Source: Actinomycetospora corticicola (GTDB lineage: Bacteria; Actinomycetota; Actinomycetes; Mycobacteriales; Pseudonocardiaceae). Taken from it: a stretch of 64,000 bases of DNA. The notes beneath the pieces were generated by a model, which saw only the letters and a list, made by a program, of their open reading frames with translations, did no database searches and had not been told where the DNA came from. Both the position numbers and the translations under genes were made by a program. Below, in pieces: positions 50,424 to 57,704 of the stretch (positions are counted from its first letter, which is position 1; every line of letters starts with the position of its first letter). The DNA is taken from contig NZ_JACCBN010000001.1 in assembly GCF_013409505.1 (NCBI RefSeq), forward strand, positions 3,348,001-3,412,000, in the 5' to 3' direction.

Positions 50424-50825
50424 TCCGGCCCTCCGATCGACGCGATACGGAGGGGGCATCGCCGCAGAGCCACGTTCCGTAACGCCTCGGACGGTCCCCG
50501 TGATCACGGTCGCGCCCTCTTGACCACTGCTCCGGGCACCCCGGAACCGCTTCCGGACGGGGCACCCGGGAGCGATCGTCGCAGGTGGCACGCCTCGGAC
50601 GGGTGACGAAAAGTCGGCACACTCCGTCACCGAATCGCTCGTGCGCGAGGGGATCGCAGTCTCCTGTTCACGATTTCGTGATGCAACCGTGACCTCGTCC
50701 GGACCTCCCGGAGGACCCTCGCGCGTCCGAAACGGTGGAGCCTCCCGGGACGATCCGCTCAGCGGAGCGGACGTCGAGGTACCGCCGAACAGAGCAGGGC
50801 CTCTCCGGGCCCGTAGGAGGAGTGG
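50424..50825. other. Intergenic region upstream of recombinase-like gene
   Basis: A 402-bp divergent gap. It has a small dyad TCACGATTTCGTGA at 50668-50681 with perfect 6-bp arms, and the repeated phrase ACGCCTCGGACGG (about 50484 and 50590). These may be sites for the flanking gene products. No gene is seen. Confidence 0.45.
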
Positions 50826-51851
50826 GTGCACGTGCGCAAGACCGTCGCCATCGCCGTGGCCGTCGTGGTCGCCGTACTGGCGGTGGTCGCCGCCGGGGCG
50901 CTCACCAGCGCCGTGGCCTGGGCGACCGCCGCCGTCCTCGTGGTCGTCGCCGCCGCGGTGATCGCGACGGTCTCCCTGCCCCCGGGCCTGCAGAACGTCG
51001 TCGTCGGTCTCGGGGCCCTGCTCGGCCTGGCGGGGATCGCGGTCGCCGTCGCGGAGTTCGGTGTGCGCGGCTTCCGTACCGACTCGACCGCGACCTTGCT
51101 CGGCCTCACCGCCGGCCTCGCGGGCCTGCTCGTGGTGGTCGGCGTGGTCGCGGCCCGCTCGCTGCCCGCTCCCGCGCTGTGGGGCGGCGCCGGCCTGCTC
51201 GCCGCGATCGCGCTCGTCGCCGGCCTCGTCGTCGCCGCGACCGTGCCGTGGCTGCCGCTCTCGCGGGCCGTCGGCTACACCACCGCGGACGCCGCGACGC
51301 AGGTGACGCTCTCGACCCCGGCAGGGGTGGAGGAGGGCGACGTCCTCGTCGCGCAGATCTACCGCTCCGGCGCCGGGACGGTCACCGCGCCGGCCGGCTG
51401 GAACACCCTGCGGACGACGGCGCTGCCGAACAACGCGGGCTCGGTCTCGCTGTTCACCGCGACCGCGCAGGCGGAGAACGGCCCCATCACGTTCACCTCC
51501 GACGCCCCGGCCACCCTCCTCGGCGGGATCGGCGCCTGGTCGAACATCACCGGGGTCACCGCGCCCGGCGAGAGCACCGGCACCGGCGGGGCCGTCACGG
51601 CCTCCCCCGCGCCGGAGGGCAGCTCCACCCAGGTCCTCTACTTCGTCGCCGGCACCGGGGTCGCCGACATCGTCCCGCCGGAGCCGCTGGCCGACGCCTG
51701 GACGGTCAAGGCCGACGACGTCGTCAAGGCGACCACCGCGCTCGTCACCCGCCCCGCGCTGTCGACCGACGCCGCCGCCCCCGTCTCCCTCACCTCGTCG
51801 GCGCCCCTCGGGGCGTGGGCGGTGCAGACGGTGGTGCTCGCCGCCCGGTAG
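50826..51851 (+). CDS. Membrane-anchored protein with extracellular beta domain
   Basis: A 341-residue protein. Residues 1-150 form five or six hydrophobic helices (MHVRKTVAIAVAVVVAVLAV onward). The rest is a beta-rich exported domain with EEGDVLVAQIYRSGAGTVTAPAGWNTLRTT, FTATAQAENGPITFTSDAP and AWAVQTVVLAAR. This pattern (DGDVLVA...PAGW) is seen in surface or tail-fibre-like beta domains of bacterial secreted proteins. A mix of a polytopic N-terminus with this domain is unusual. GTG 50826, GGAGGAG close upstream. Function unknown. Confidence 0.6.
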   Translation: MHVRKTVAIAVAVVVAVLAVVAAGALTSAVAWATAAVLVVVAAAVIATVSLPPGLQNVVVGLGALLGLAGIAVAVAEFGVRGFRTDSTATLLGLTAGLAGLLVVVGVVAARSLPAPALWGGAGLLAAIALVAGLVVAATVPWLPLSRAVGYTTADAATQVTLSTPAGVEEGDVLVAQIYRSGAGTVTAPAGWNTLRTTALPNNAGSVSLFTATAQAENGPITFTSDAPATLLGGIGAWSNITGVTAPGESTGTGGAVTASPAPEGSSTQVLYFVAGTGVADIVPPEPLADAWTVKADDVVKATTALVTRPALSTDAAAPVSLTSSAPLGAWAVQTVVLAAR

Positions 51852-51881
51852 CGGTCGCGGAGCCCGGCCCGCTCGGGCACC

Positions 51882-52364
51882 GTGGGAACGGTGCGGGGCG
51901 AGCCGGGCGAGACCTACTGGGAGCGGTACGAGTCGCTGATCGACGAGCAGATCCGCCGTGCGACCGCGGAGGGCGCGTTCGACGACCTCCCGGGCGCGGG
52001 CAGGCCGCTCGACCTCCCGGCCCGCGACGACGAGAACTGGTGGGTCCGCTCGAAGATGCGGGCGGAGGGCGTGCCCACCGACGCGCTGCTGCCGCCGTCG
52101 TTACGGCTGCGCAAGGACATCGAACGACTCGACGACGACGTGCGCGGCCTCGCCGACGAGGCGGCCGTGCGCGCCGTCGTCGCCGACCTCGACCGGCGCA
52201 TCGTCGCGTTCCTGCGCTTCCCCGACGGCCCCCGGGTGCCGATCCGCCGCCCCTCGGCCGACGCCGTCGTCGAACGGTGGCGGGCCGCCCGCGCGGCCGC
52301 CGCCACCCCGGAGCCGCCGCCCACAGCCCCCGCCCGGCGGCGCTGGTGGCGCCGCCGGGACTGA
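51882..52364 (+). CDS. DUF1992 domain protein
   Basis: A 160-residue soluble protein. The DUF1992 signature is clear: ERYESLIDEQIRRATAEGAFDDLPGAGRPLDL followed by DENWWVRSKMRAEGV. The same domain occurs in the eukaryotic DNAJC28 protein without the J domain; its role is unknown. The C-terminus is basic (RRRWWRRRD). GTG 51882 or 51891 could start it. It follows the membrane-anchored protein by 30 bp on the same strand. Confidence 0.88.
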   Translation: MGTVRGEPGETYWERYESLIDEQIRRATAEGAFDDLPGAGRPLDLPARDDENWWVRSKMRAEGVPTDALLPPSLRLRKDIERLDDDVRGLADEAAVRAVVADLDRRIVAFLRFPDGPRVPIRRPSADAVVERWRAARAAAATPEPPPTAPARRRWWRRRD

Positions 52365-52427
52365 GCTGCGGACCCCACCCCGAACGAGGATCAGCCGAGC
52401 AGGGCGTCCCGGGCGCGAGAGTGCGCC

Positions 52428-52500
52428 CCACACACGGCACCCGCGGCGCGGGAACCGGACGCCGGACCCACACCAGCAGCACAGGGACCACACACGGCAC
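52428..52500. repeat. Direct repeat CCACACACGGCAC, 60 bp apart
   Basis: CCACACACGGCAC occurs at 52428-52440 and 52488-52500 in the gap before the gene at 52530. The 60-bp spacing is close to six helical turns. Possible regulator site; no gene is seen. Confidence 0.4.
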
Positions 52501-52529
52501 CGCCAGCGCACCACCGCAGGCTGCTGATC

Positions 52530-52853
52530 ATGACCACACCGAACTCCCCCGCCTGGTACGACGGCTCCCCCGCGGCCGACACCGACACCGTCCGCACCCA
52601 CGCCGTGTACGGCGCCCCCGCCGACGCGGCACCCGCACCCGTCGTCGGGAAGCCCGCCCGGACCGTCTCCGCGCGGGTCGCCGCCGCGATCGGGGTGGTG
52701 GCGTTCCTGCTCGGCGCCGGCCTGTCGATGCTGACCGGGCCACTGCTCGGCGGGGGGCCCGGCGGCCCCGGCGACGGCCAGGGCGGCCCGCCCGGGACCA
52801 GCCAGCAGTCGACCCAGCAGGGCACGACGGGAACGGGCACGGCCTCGTCGTAG
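52530..52853 (+). CDS. Small single-helix membrane protein
   Basis: A 107-residue protein with an N-terminal soluble stretch, one membrane helix (VAAAIGVVAFLLGAGLSMLTG) and a Gly/Pro/Gln/Thr-rich exported tail. No family recognised; low-complexity tails of this kind occur in actinobacterial cell-envelope proteins. ATG 52530 is the start. It contains an exact dispersed-motif copy at 52637-52651 (encoding PVVGK). It precedes the lipase-like gene by 80 bp. Confidence 0.55.
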   Translation: MTTPNSPAWYDGSPAADTDTVRTHAVYGAPADAAPAPVVGKPARTVSARVAAAIGVVAFLLGAGLSMLTGPLLGGGPGGPGDGQGGPPGTSQQSTQQGTTGTGTASS

Positions 52854-52933
52854 ATCACCTCTGGCGCTCGGGGCCCCGGGCGGGCCAGACTCCTGACCCG
52901 CCCGGAGACCGGAGACGACGAGGAGCCAGCCGC

Positions 52934-53812
52934 ATGAGCGAGCCCACCCGCATCGACCTGCCGTCCGCGGGCGGTCACACGCTCGCCACCTTCCGGTGGC
53001 TCCCGAAGGGCGAGGCGCGCGGTGTCGTGCAGCTCACGCACGGGATGGGCGAGCACGTGCGCCGCTACCAGCACCTCGCCGACCGGCTCACCGCGCTCGG
53101 CTTCCTCGTGCAGGGGCAGGACCACCGCGGGCACGGCGCGACGGTGGAGGCCAACGGCACCGAGCCCGGCGTCCTGGGCGAGGGCGGGTGGGCGGAGCTC
53201 GTCGCCGACATCGGCCGGCTGCTCGAGCGGGGCCGCGAGGACGCCCCGGGGGTGCCGGTCGTGCTCCTCGGCCACAGCATGGGCTCGTTCGCCGCACAGC
53301 AGTGGCTGCTCGACCACTCCGCGGAGGTCGACGCCGCGGTGCTCACCGGGACCTCGCTGCTCGACCAGCTCGAGGCCGCCATCGACACGAGCGGCCCGAT
53401 CGACCTCTCCGCCTTCAACGCGCCGTTCGCCCCGGCGCGCACCGACTACGACTGGCTCTCGCGCGACGAGGTCCAGGTCGATGCCTACGTGGCCGACCCG
53501 TGGTGCGGCTTCGGCCTCGACCCGGCCGGGGGCGCGGGGATGTTCGTCGGGGGCCGCGACGTCGCCGACCCGCAGCGCCTCGACGCCATGCAGAAGGACC
53601 TGCCGGTCTACGTCGCGGTCGGCGAGCACGACCCGGTGGGCGGGCCGGTCGTCCTGGCCCAGGCACTCGTCGACCGCTACCGCAACGCGGGGCTGACCGA
53701 CGTGACGTTCCGGGTCTGGTCGAACGACCGCCACGAGATCCTCAACGAGGTCGACCGCGACGACGTCGAGAACGAGCTCGTCGACTGGATCACGCGCGCG
53801 ATCAAGCGCTGA
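52934..53812 (+). CDS. Alpha/beta hydrolase, monoacylglycerol lipase-like
   Basis: A 292-residue serine hydrolase. It has an oxyanion-type HGMGEHVRRYQHLADRL, the nucleophile elbow LGHSMGSFAAQQ, Asp in VAVGEHDPVGG and His in WSNDRHEILNE, giving the full catalytic triad. It belongs to the Hydrolase_4/monoacylglycerol-lipase group, which hydrolyses lipids or esters. No signal peptide. ATG 52934 has GACGAGGAG upstream. It converges on the DUF3040 gene 12 bp away. Confidence 0.9.
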   Translation: MSEPTRIDLPSAGGHTLATFRWLPKGEARGVVQLTHGMGEHVRRYQHLADRLTALGFLVQGQDHRGHGATVEANGTEPGVLGEGGWAELVADIGRLLERGREDAPGVPVVLLGHSMGSFAAQQWLLDHSAEVDAAVLTGTSLLDQLEAAIDTSGPIDLSAFNAPFAPARTDYDWLSRDEVQVDAYVADPWCGFGLDPAGGAGMFVGGRDVADPQRLDAMQKDLPVYVAVGEHDPVGGPVVLAQALVDRYRNAGLTDVTFRVWSNDRHEILNEVDRDDVENELVDWITRAIKR

Positions 53813-53824
53813 GGACCGGGCGGG

Positions 53825-54232
53825 TCACCAGAGCGGGCGGACCCGGGAGAGCACGACGCCGACCACCGGCGGCACGACGACCGGGGAGAAGGCGGTGCCG
53901 ATCGCGCCGAGCGTGAGGAGCACCGCCGCCTGCGTCTGGATGCCGACGGTGAGCGGGATGAGCCCGAGCAGCACCGTCGCGACGAACCCGAGTAGCGTCA
54001 TGATCTGGCCGCTGCGCAGCCGGCGGGGCTCGGACACCCGCCGGGCGAAGCGCGGGTCGGCCGCGCGCAGCGTCCCCACGAGGGCGGCGAAGGCCCGGTC
54101 CACCGGGGTGCGCCCACCGTCGGCGTGGGCGGACTCGGGACGCTGATCGTCCTCATCGGACGGTCGGTCAGGCGGCTGCACGCCTCCAGAGTGACCCGGG
54201 ACCGTCCATGAGCACACCGTGGGGTCGGACAC
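53825..54232 (-). CDS. DUF3040-like small membrane protein
   Basis: A protein of up to 135 residues with a hydrophilic N-terminus, the phrase LRAADPRFARRVSEPRR typical of DUF3040 proteins, and two adjacent hydrophobic helices (MTLLGFVATVLLGLIPLTVGI, AVLLTLGAIGTAFSPVVV). DUF3040 proteins are actinobacterial membrane proteins of unknown role. The start is uncertain: GTG 54232 or the shorter GTG 54181, which gives 118 residues, the usual family length. It is followed upstream by the TetR gene. Confidence 0.65.
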   Translation of the reverse strand: MSDPTVCSWTVPGHSGGVQPPDRPSDEDDQRPESAHADGGRTPVDRAFAALVGTLRAADPRFARRVSEPRRLRSGQIMTLLGFVATVLLGLIPLTVGIQTQAAVLLTLGAIGTAFSPVVVPPVVGVVLSRVRPLW

Positions 54233-54238
54233 GCGCGG

Positions 54239-54799
54239 TCATCGACACTGCTCCGAACGTTCCGGCACGCCCAGGCGGGCGAGCGTCGTCCGCCAGTCCC
54301 GGCTCAGCGGACTCGACCGCCAGCCGGCGATCGCCCGCAGGTAGATGCCGTCGCCGAGGGCGGCGATGAGATCCGCCGTCAGCTCGTCCCCGGTCTCCTC
54401 GGCGAGCACCTCCTGCCAGGCCGCCATCGAGGCGCGGGCCGTGACCGCCGCCGCCTCCTCGGTCGCCGCGACCTTCAGCACGGCGACCATCGCGCGGAAG
54501 AAGTCGCTGTCGCGCGCCGGGTCGTCCGCGGACGTGCGCAGGTAGTAGTGCGCCACCGTCTCGGTGCCCGCCGCCGCCCCGGCCCGGGCGGTCGCGATGT
54601 CGGCGTCGGTGAGGGCGCGCACCCGCTCGAGCATCCCCTCGAGCAGGGCCTCCTTGGACCCGAAGTGGTAGAGCAGGCCGCCCTTGGACACCCCCGCGCG
54701 GGCCGCGACGGCGTCGAGGGTGACGGTCTCGGGTCCCTCGCTCACCACGTGGTCGACGTAGGCGTCGACGATCCGGTCCCGCTGGGACGGTCGGGGCAT
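54239..54799 (-). CDS. TetR family repressor
   Basis: A 186-residue regulator with a classic TetR helix-turn-helix (QRDRIVDAYVDHVVSEGPETVTLDAVAARAGVSKGGLLYHFGSKEALLEG) and a helical ligand-binding C-terminus. It is divergent from the MFS transporter gene, with a 22-bp palindrome between; the pair is a self-contained efflux control unit. ATG 54799. Confidence 0.92.
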   Translation of the reverse strand: MPRPSQRDRIVDAYVDHVVSEGPETVTLDAVAARAGVSKGGLLYHFGSKEALLEGMLERVRALTDADIATARAGAAAGTETVAHYYLRTSADDPARDSDFFRAMVAVLKVAATEEAAAVTARASMAAWQEVLAEETGDELTADLIAALGDGIYLRAIAGWRSSPLSRDWRTTLARLGVPERSEQCR

Positions 54800-54824
54800 G
54801 CGCGGGACCGTACACCGTCCAGCT

Positions 54825-54846
54825 GGTACAGTTTCGTAACTGTACC
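54825..54846. promoter_or_regulatory. TetR operator between tetR and MFS gene
   Basis: GGTACAGTT (54825-54833) and AACTGTACC (54838-54846) are perfect 9-bp arms around TCGT in the 79-bp divergent gap. The position overlaps both promoters, as expected for a TetR operator. Confidence 0.8.
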
Positions 54847-54878
54847 GTCCGGACTGTCGAGAAACAGGAGTCGCGTCC

Positions 54879-56336
54879 ATGTCCAGGCGAGCCCTCGCCC
54901 TGGGGGTCCTCACCGCCCCGGTCCTGCTCATCACGCTCGACATGACCGTCCTCGGCGCCGCCCTGCCCGCGATCTCGGAGGACCTGCGGCCCGGCGCGGC
55001 GACCCAGCTGTGGATCGTCGACGTCTACTCGTTCGTGCTCGCGGGCCTGCTCGTGGTCGCGGGCTCGCTGGGCGACCGCATCGGGCGCCGTCGCCTGCTG
55101 CTGATCGGCACCGCCGCGTTCGGCGTCGCCTCGGTCGTCGCGGCGTTCGCCCCGACCGCCGGCGCCCTGGTCGCCGCGCGCGCCCTGCTCGGGCTCGGGG
55201 GCGCGACCCTCATGCCCTCGACGCTGTCGCTGATCAAGACGGTCTTCCCCGAGCCGGACTCCCGTCGTCGGGCGATCGGCGTGTGGGCCGCGATGTTCTC
55301 CGGCGGAGCGGCCGCGGGCCCGGTGATCGGCGGCTGGCTGCTCGAGCACTTCTGGTGGGGCTCGGTCTTCCTGGTCAACGTGCCGGTCTGCCTCGCCCTG
55401 CTCGCCGTCGGCCCGGTCCTGCTGCCCGAGAGCCGCGACCCGCACCCGGGCCGCTTCGACCTGCTCTCGGCGGGTCTCGCGCTCGCGACGATGCTGCCGG
55501 TGGTCTACGCGGTGAAGTCCGTCGCCACCGACGGGATCACGACGACGGGGGCGCTCGCCGCCGTCGTCGGGCTCGCCTCCGGCGCGCTGTTCGTGCACCG
55601 GCAGAGGACCCTGCCCGACCCGCTGATCGACCTCACGCTGTTCTCCCACCGGGCCTTCTCGGTGTCGGTCGCGACGAACACCCTGTGCGTGTTCGCCCTG
55701 GTCGGCCTGCTCGTGCTGGTGCCCCAGTACCTGCAGCTGGTGGTGGGCATGTCCCCGCTGACCGCCGCGCTGTGGCTGCTGCCCGGCAGCCTCGCGGGCA
55801 TGGCGGGCGCCCTCGTCGCGGCGCGCCTGGCCCGGCGGTTCGCGGTGCGCCGCCTCGTCGTCGGCGGCCTGACCGTGGCCGCGGTCGGCTGGTCGGCGAT
55901 CGCCCTGCTGGCCGTCGGGGCCGGACCGGTCGTGGTCGTCGTCGGGATGACGGTGGCGGGCCTCGCCGTCGCGATGGTCGAGACCCTGACCACCGACCTC
56001 GTCCTCACCTCCGCACCCACCGACCGCGCCGGCGCCGCCTCGGCCATCTCCGAGACCGGCTTCGAGCTCGGCGGCGCCCTCGGCATCGCCGTGCTCGGCA
56101 GCGTGACGGCGGCCGTCTACCGGGCGGGCCTGCCGGACGGTGTGCCGGGCGAGACCCTCGGCGGCTCGCTCGCGGCCGGGGTCGACCCGACGGTGGCCGG
56201 CCCGGCGTTCACCGTCGCCCTCGCCGTGGCGGGCGCCGTCGCGGCCGTGGCGATCGCCTACGCCGCGTGGCAGGCCCGTCTGCTGCGGCCGGTCGAGGCC
56301 ACGGGCGCCCGGGAGTCGGCCGTGGCCCGTTCCTGA
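54879..56336 (+). CDS. DHA2-type MFS multidrug transporter
   Basis: A 485-residue MFS transporter with 14 helices. Motif A is GSLGDRIGRRRLLLIG, and the D1 and C motifs are near LDMTVLGAALPAIS and SGGAAAGPVIGGWLLEHFW. It exports drugs or antibiotics by proton antiport. ATG 54879. It has no C-terminal extra domain, unlike the pump at 23766. Its end GTTCC-TGA-CGTCGGG contains a dispersed-motif copy over the stop codon. It converges on the formamidase gene 12 bp away. Confidence 0.92.
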   Translation: MSRRALALGVLTAPVLLITLDMTVLGAALPAISEDLRPGAATQLWIVDVYSFVLAGLLVVAGSLGDRIGRRRLLLIGTAAFGVASVVAAFAPTAGALVAARALLGLGGATLMPSTLSLIKTVFPEPDSRRRAIGVWAAMFSGGAAAGPVIGGWLLEHFWWGSVFLVNVPVCLALLAVGPVLLPESRDPHPGRFDLLSAGLALATMLPVVYAVKSVATDGITTTGALAAVVGLASGALFVHRQRTLPDPLIDLTLFSHRAFSVSVATNTLCVFALVGLLVLVPQYLQLVVGMSPLTAALWLLPGSLAGMAGALVAARLARRFAVRRLVVGGLTVAAVGWSAIALLAVGAGPVVVVVGMTVAGLAVAMVETLTTDLVLTSAPTDRAGAASAISETGFELGGALGIAVLGSVTAAVYRAGLPDGVPGETLGGSLAAGVDPTVAGPAFTVALAVAGAVAAVAIAYAAWQARLLRPVEATGARESAVARS

Positions 56337-56340
56337 CGTC

Positions 56341-56357
56341 GGGGGTGATCACGCCCC
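56341..56357. terminator. Short dyad between convergent genes
   Basis: GTGATCAC at 56345-56352 is flanked by GGGG and GCCCC, giving a compact dyad that spans the formamidase stop and follows the MFS stop. Weak evidence for a shared terminator. Confidence 0.4.
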
Positions 56358-57605
56358 GAAGTCCGCCTTGCGGATGAGGGCGTGCACGCCGGTGGTGCGG
56401 TCGACGACCTGGGAGACCTGGAAGTCCGCCGCCGCCGAGAGGTAGGCGTAGGCGACCGGGGCCGCCATCCCCCGGTCGCCCACCAGGAAGGCGAGGGCCC
56501 GGCGGACCGCGTCGCGCATCGCGAGGTCGAGCGACGTCTGGTTCCCCCCGCCCTCCGGGCCGTCCGGGTCGGACAGGCCGATGGGCACCCAGTGGGTCGG
56601 GGTCTCGCCGAACGGGAAGGTGAACGCCGCCCGGGGCGCCGGGCCGCCCGGCGGGATCGAGGTCAGTCGCAGCGTCGCGCGCAGCGATCCCTCCATCGCG
56701 GTGAGCGCCACCTCCCCGTCGCCCTGGGCCATGTGCGGGTCGCCGGTGAAGAAGAGGGCGCCGGGCACGCGCACGGGCAGGTAGAGCCGCGAGCCGACGA
56801 CGAGGTCGTTGACGTCGAGGTTGCCGCCGGCGTCGGTGGGCGGGACCGAGTCGACGAGCGCGTCGGTGTCCCGGGCGACGCCCATGACGCCGAGGAACGG
56901 GGCCAGCGGGAACGTGGCCGGGCCGAGGCTGCCCACGAGCCCGGTGGGGCCGGCCGAGGCGGGGGTGAAGACGCTGACCTCGCCGCCGGCGTTGAACCAG
57001 CGCGAAAACTCCGGGCGGCCGTCCCACTGTTCTGGGAGCTCCCCGGGCAGCGCGCCCTTGCCGTGGCGGTTCGAGACGACGCCGTAGGGCACGCGCAGGG
57101 CGAGGTCGAGCACGTCGACGGCGAGCGTGTGACCGGGTTCGGCACCCCGGACCGCGATCGGGCCGGTGATCACGTGGGGCCCGGGTCCGTCGTGCGGCGT
57201 CTGCCGGGCCACGGCGGCGGCATCGGTCAGCACGTCCCCCGCGGCGACCCCCTGCCCCGTGAAGTACGCGACCGGGTCCTTCCCCTGGTCCTCCAGGACG
57301 CCCTCGTGGGAGATCGTGTCGACGACGACCGTGGCCCCGTTGTCCACCGTCGTCACCGGACGGCTGCCCCGGGTGGGCAGCCGACCCCAGAGGACGTTCG
57401 TCGGGGTGGCGGGCACGTAGTTCGGCGGCGCCGACCCGGCGAGCGGCTGCAGGACGGGGATTCCGGCCGGAGCCGCCACGGGCGCCGCGGTCGAGCAGGC
57501 GGCCGTCCCGAGCGCCGCCACCCCCGCCGCCGCGAGGAGGAAGCCGCGGCGCCCGAGGGCCCCCGTCAGCGTGCTCGACCACTGTTCGCCCACCGAGTCC
57601 GACAT
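56349..57605 (-). CDS. Exported acetamidase/formamidase-like lipoprotein
   Basis: A 418-residue protein of the FmdA/AmdA family (Zn-dependent amide hydrolases). The N-terminus has a twin-arginine signal (GRRGFLLAAAGVAALG) directly followed by a lipobox-like TAACS, so it is probably a Tat-exported lipoprotein, unusual for the family. The catalytic domain shows GPHVITGPIAVRGAEPGHTL, HGKGALPGE and FFTGDPHMAQGDGEVALT with metal-binding His and Glu. The amide substrate is unknown. ATG 57605 is used. Confidence 0.85.
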   Translation of the reverse strand: MSDSVGEQWSSTLTGALGRRGFLLAAAGVAALGTAACSTAAPVAAPAGIPVLQPLAGSAPPNYVPATPTNVLWGRLPTRGSRPVTTVDNGATVVVDTISHEGVLEDQGKDPVAYFTGQGVAAGDVLTDAAAVARQTPHDGPGPHVITGPIAVRGAEPGHTLAVDVLDLALRVPYGVVSNRHGKGALPGELPEQWDGRPEFSRWFNAGGEVSVFTPASAGPTGLVGSLGPATFPLAPFLGVMGVARDTDALVDSVPPTDAGGNLDVNDLVVGSRLYLPVRVPGALFFTGDPHMAQGDGEVALTAMEGSLRATLRLTSIPPGGPAPRAAFTFPFGETPTHWVPIGLSDPDGPEGGGNQTSLDLAMRDAVRRALAFLVGDRGMAAPVAYAYLSAAADFQVSQVVDRTTGVHALIRKADFGA

Positions 57606-57673
57606 GGCGGACACCTGACCAGCCCGACGTCTCCCCGGTGTTGCGCGCGGATGACGTCGGGCGCGCGTCCGGG

Positions 57674-57696
57674 GTCAGCCGTGGCCCACCGCTGAC
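57674..57696 (-). terminator. Weak hairpin after amidase gene
   Basis: GTCAGC (57674-57679) and GCTGAC (57691-57696) pair around 11 bases just downstream of the amidase stop. A dispersed-motif copy (57698-57711) sits over the stop codon. Confidence 0.4.
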
Positions 57697-57704
57697 ACCC
57701 GACG

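Noticed and set aside
49866-50831. An integron or transposon around the serine recombinase
   Set aside because: No terminal repeats, cargo genes, target duplication or second transposase; the active site is altered.
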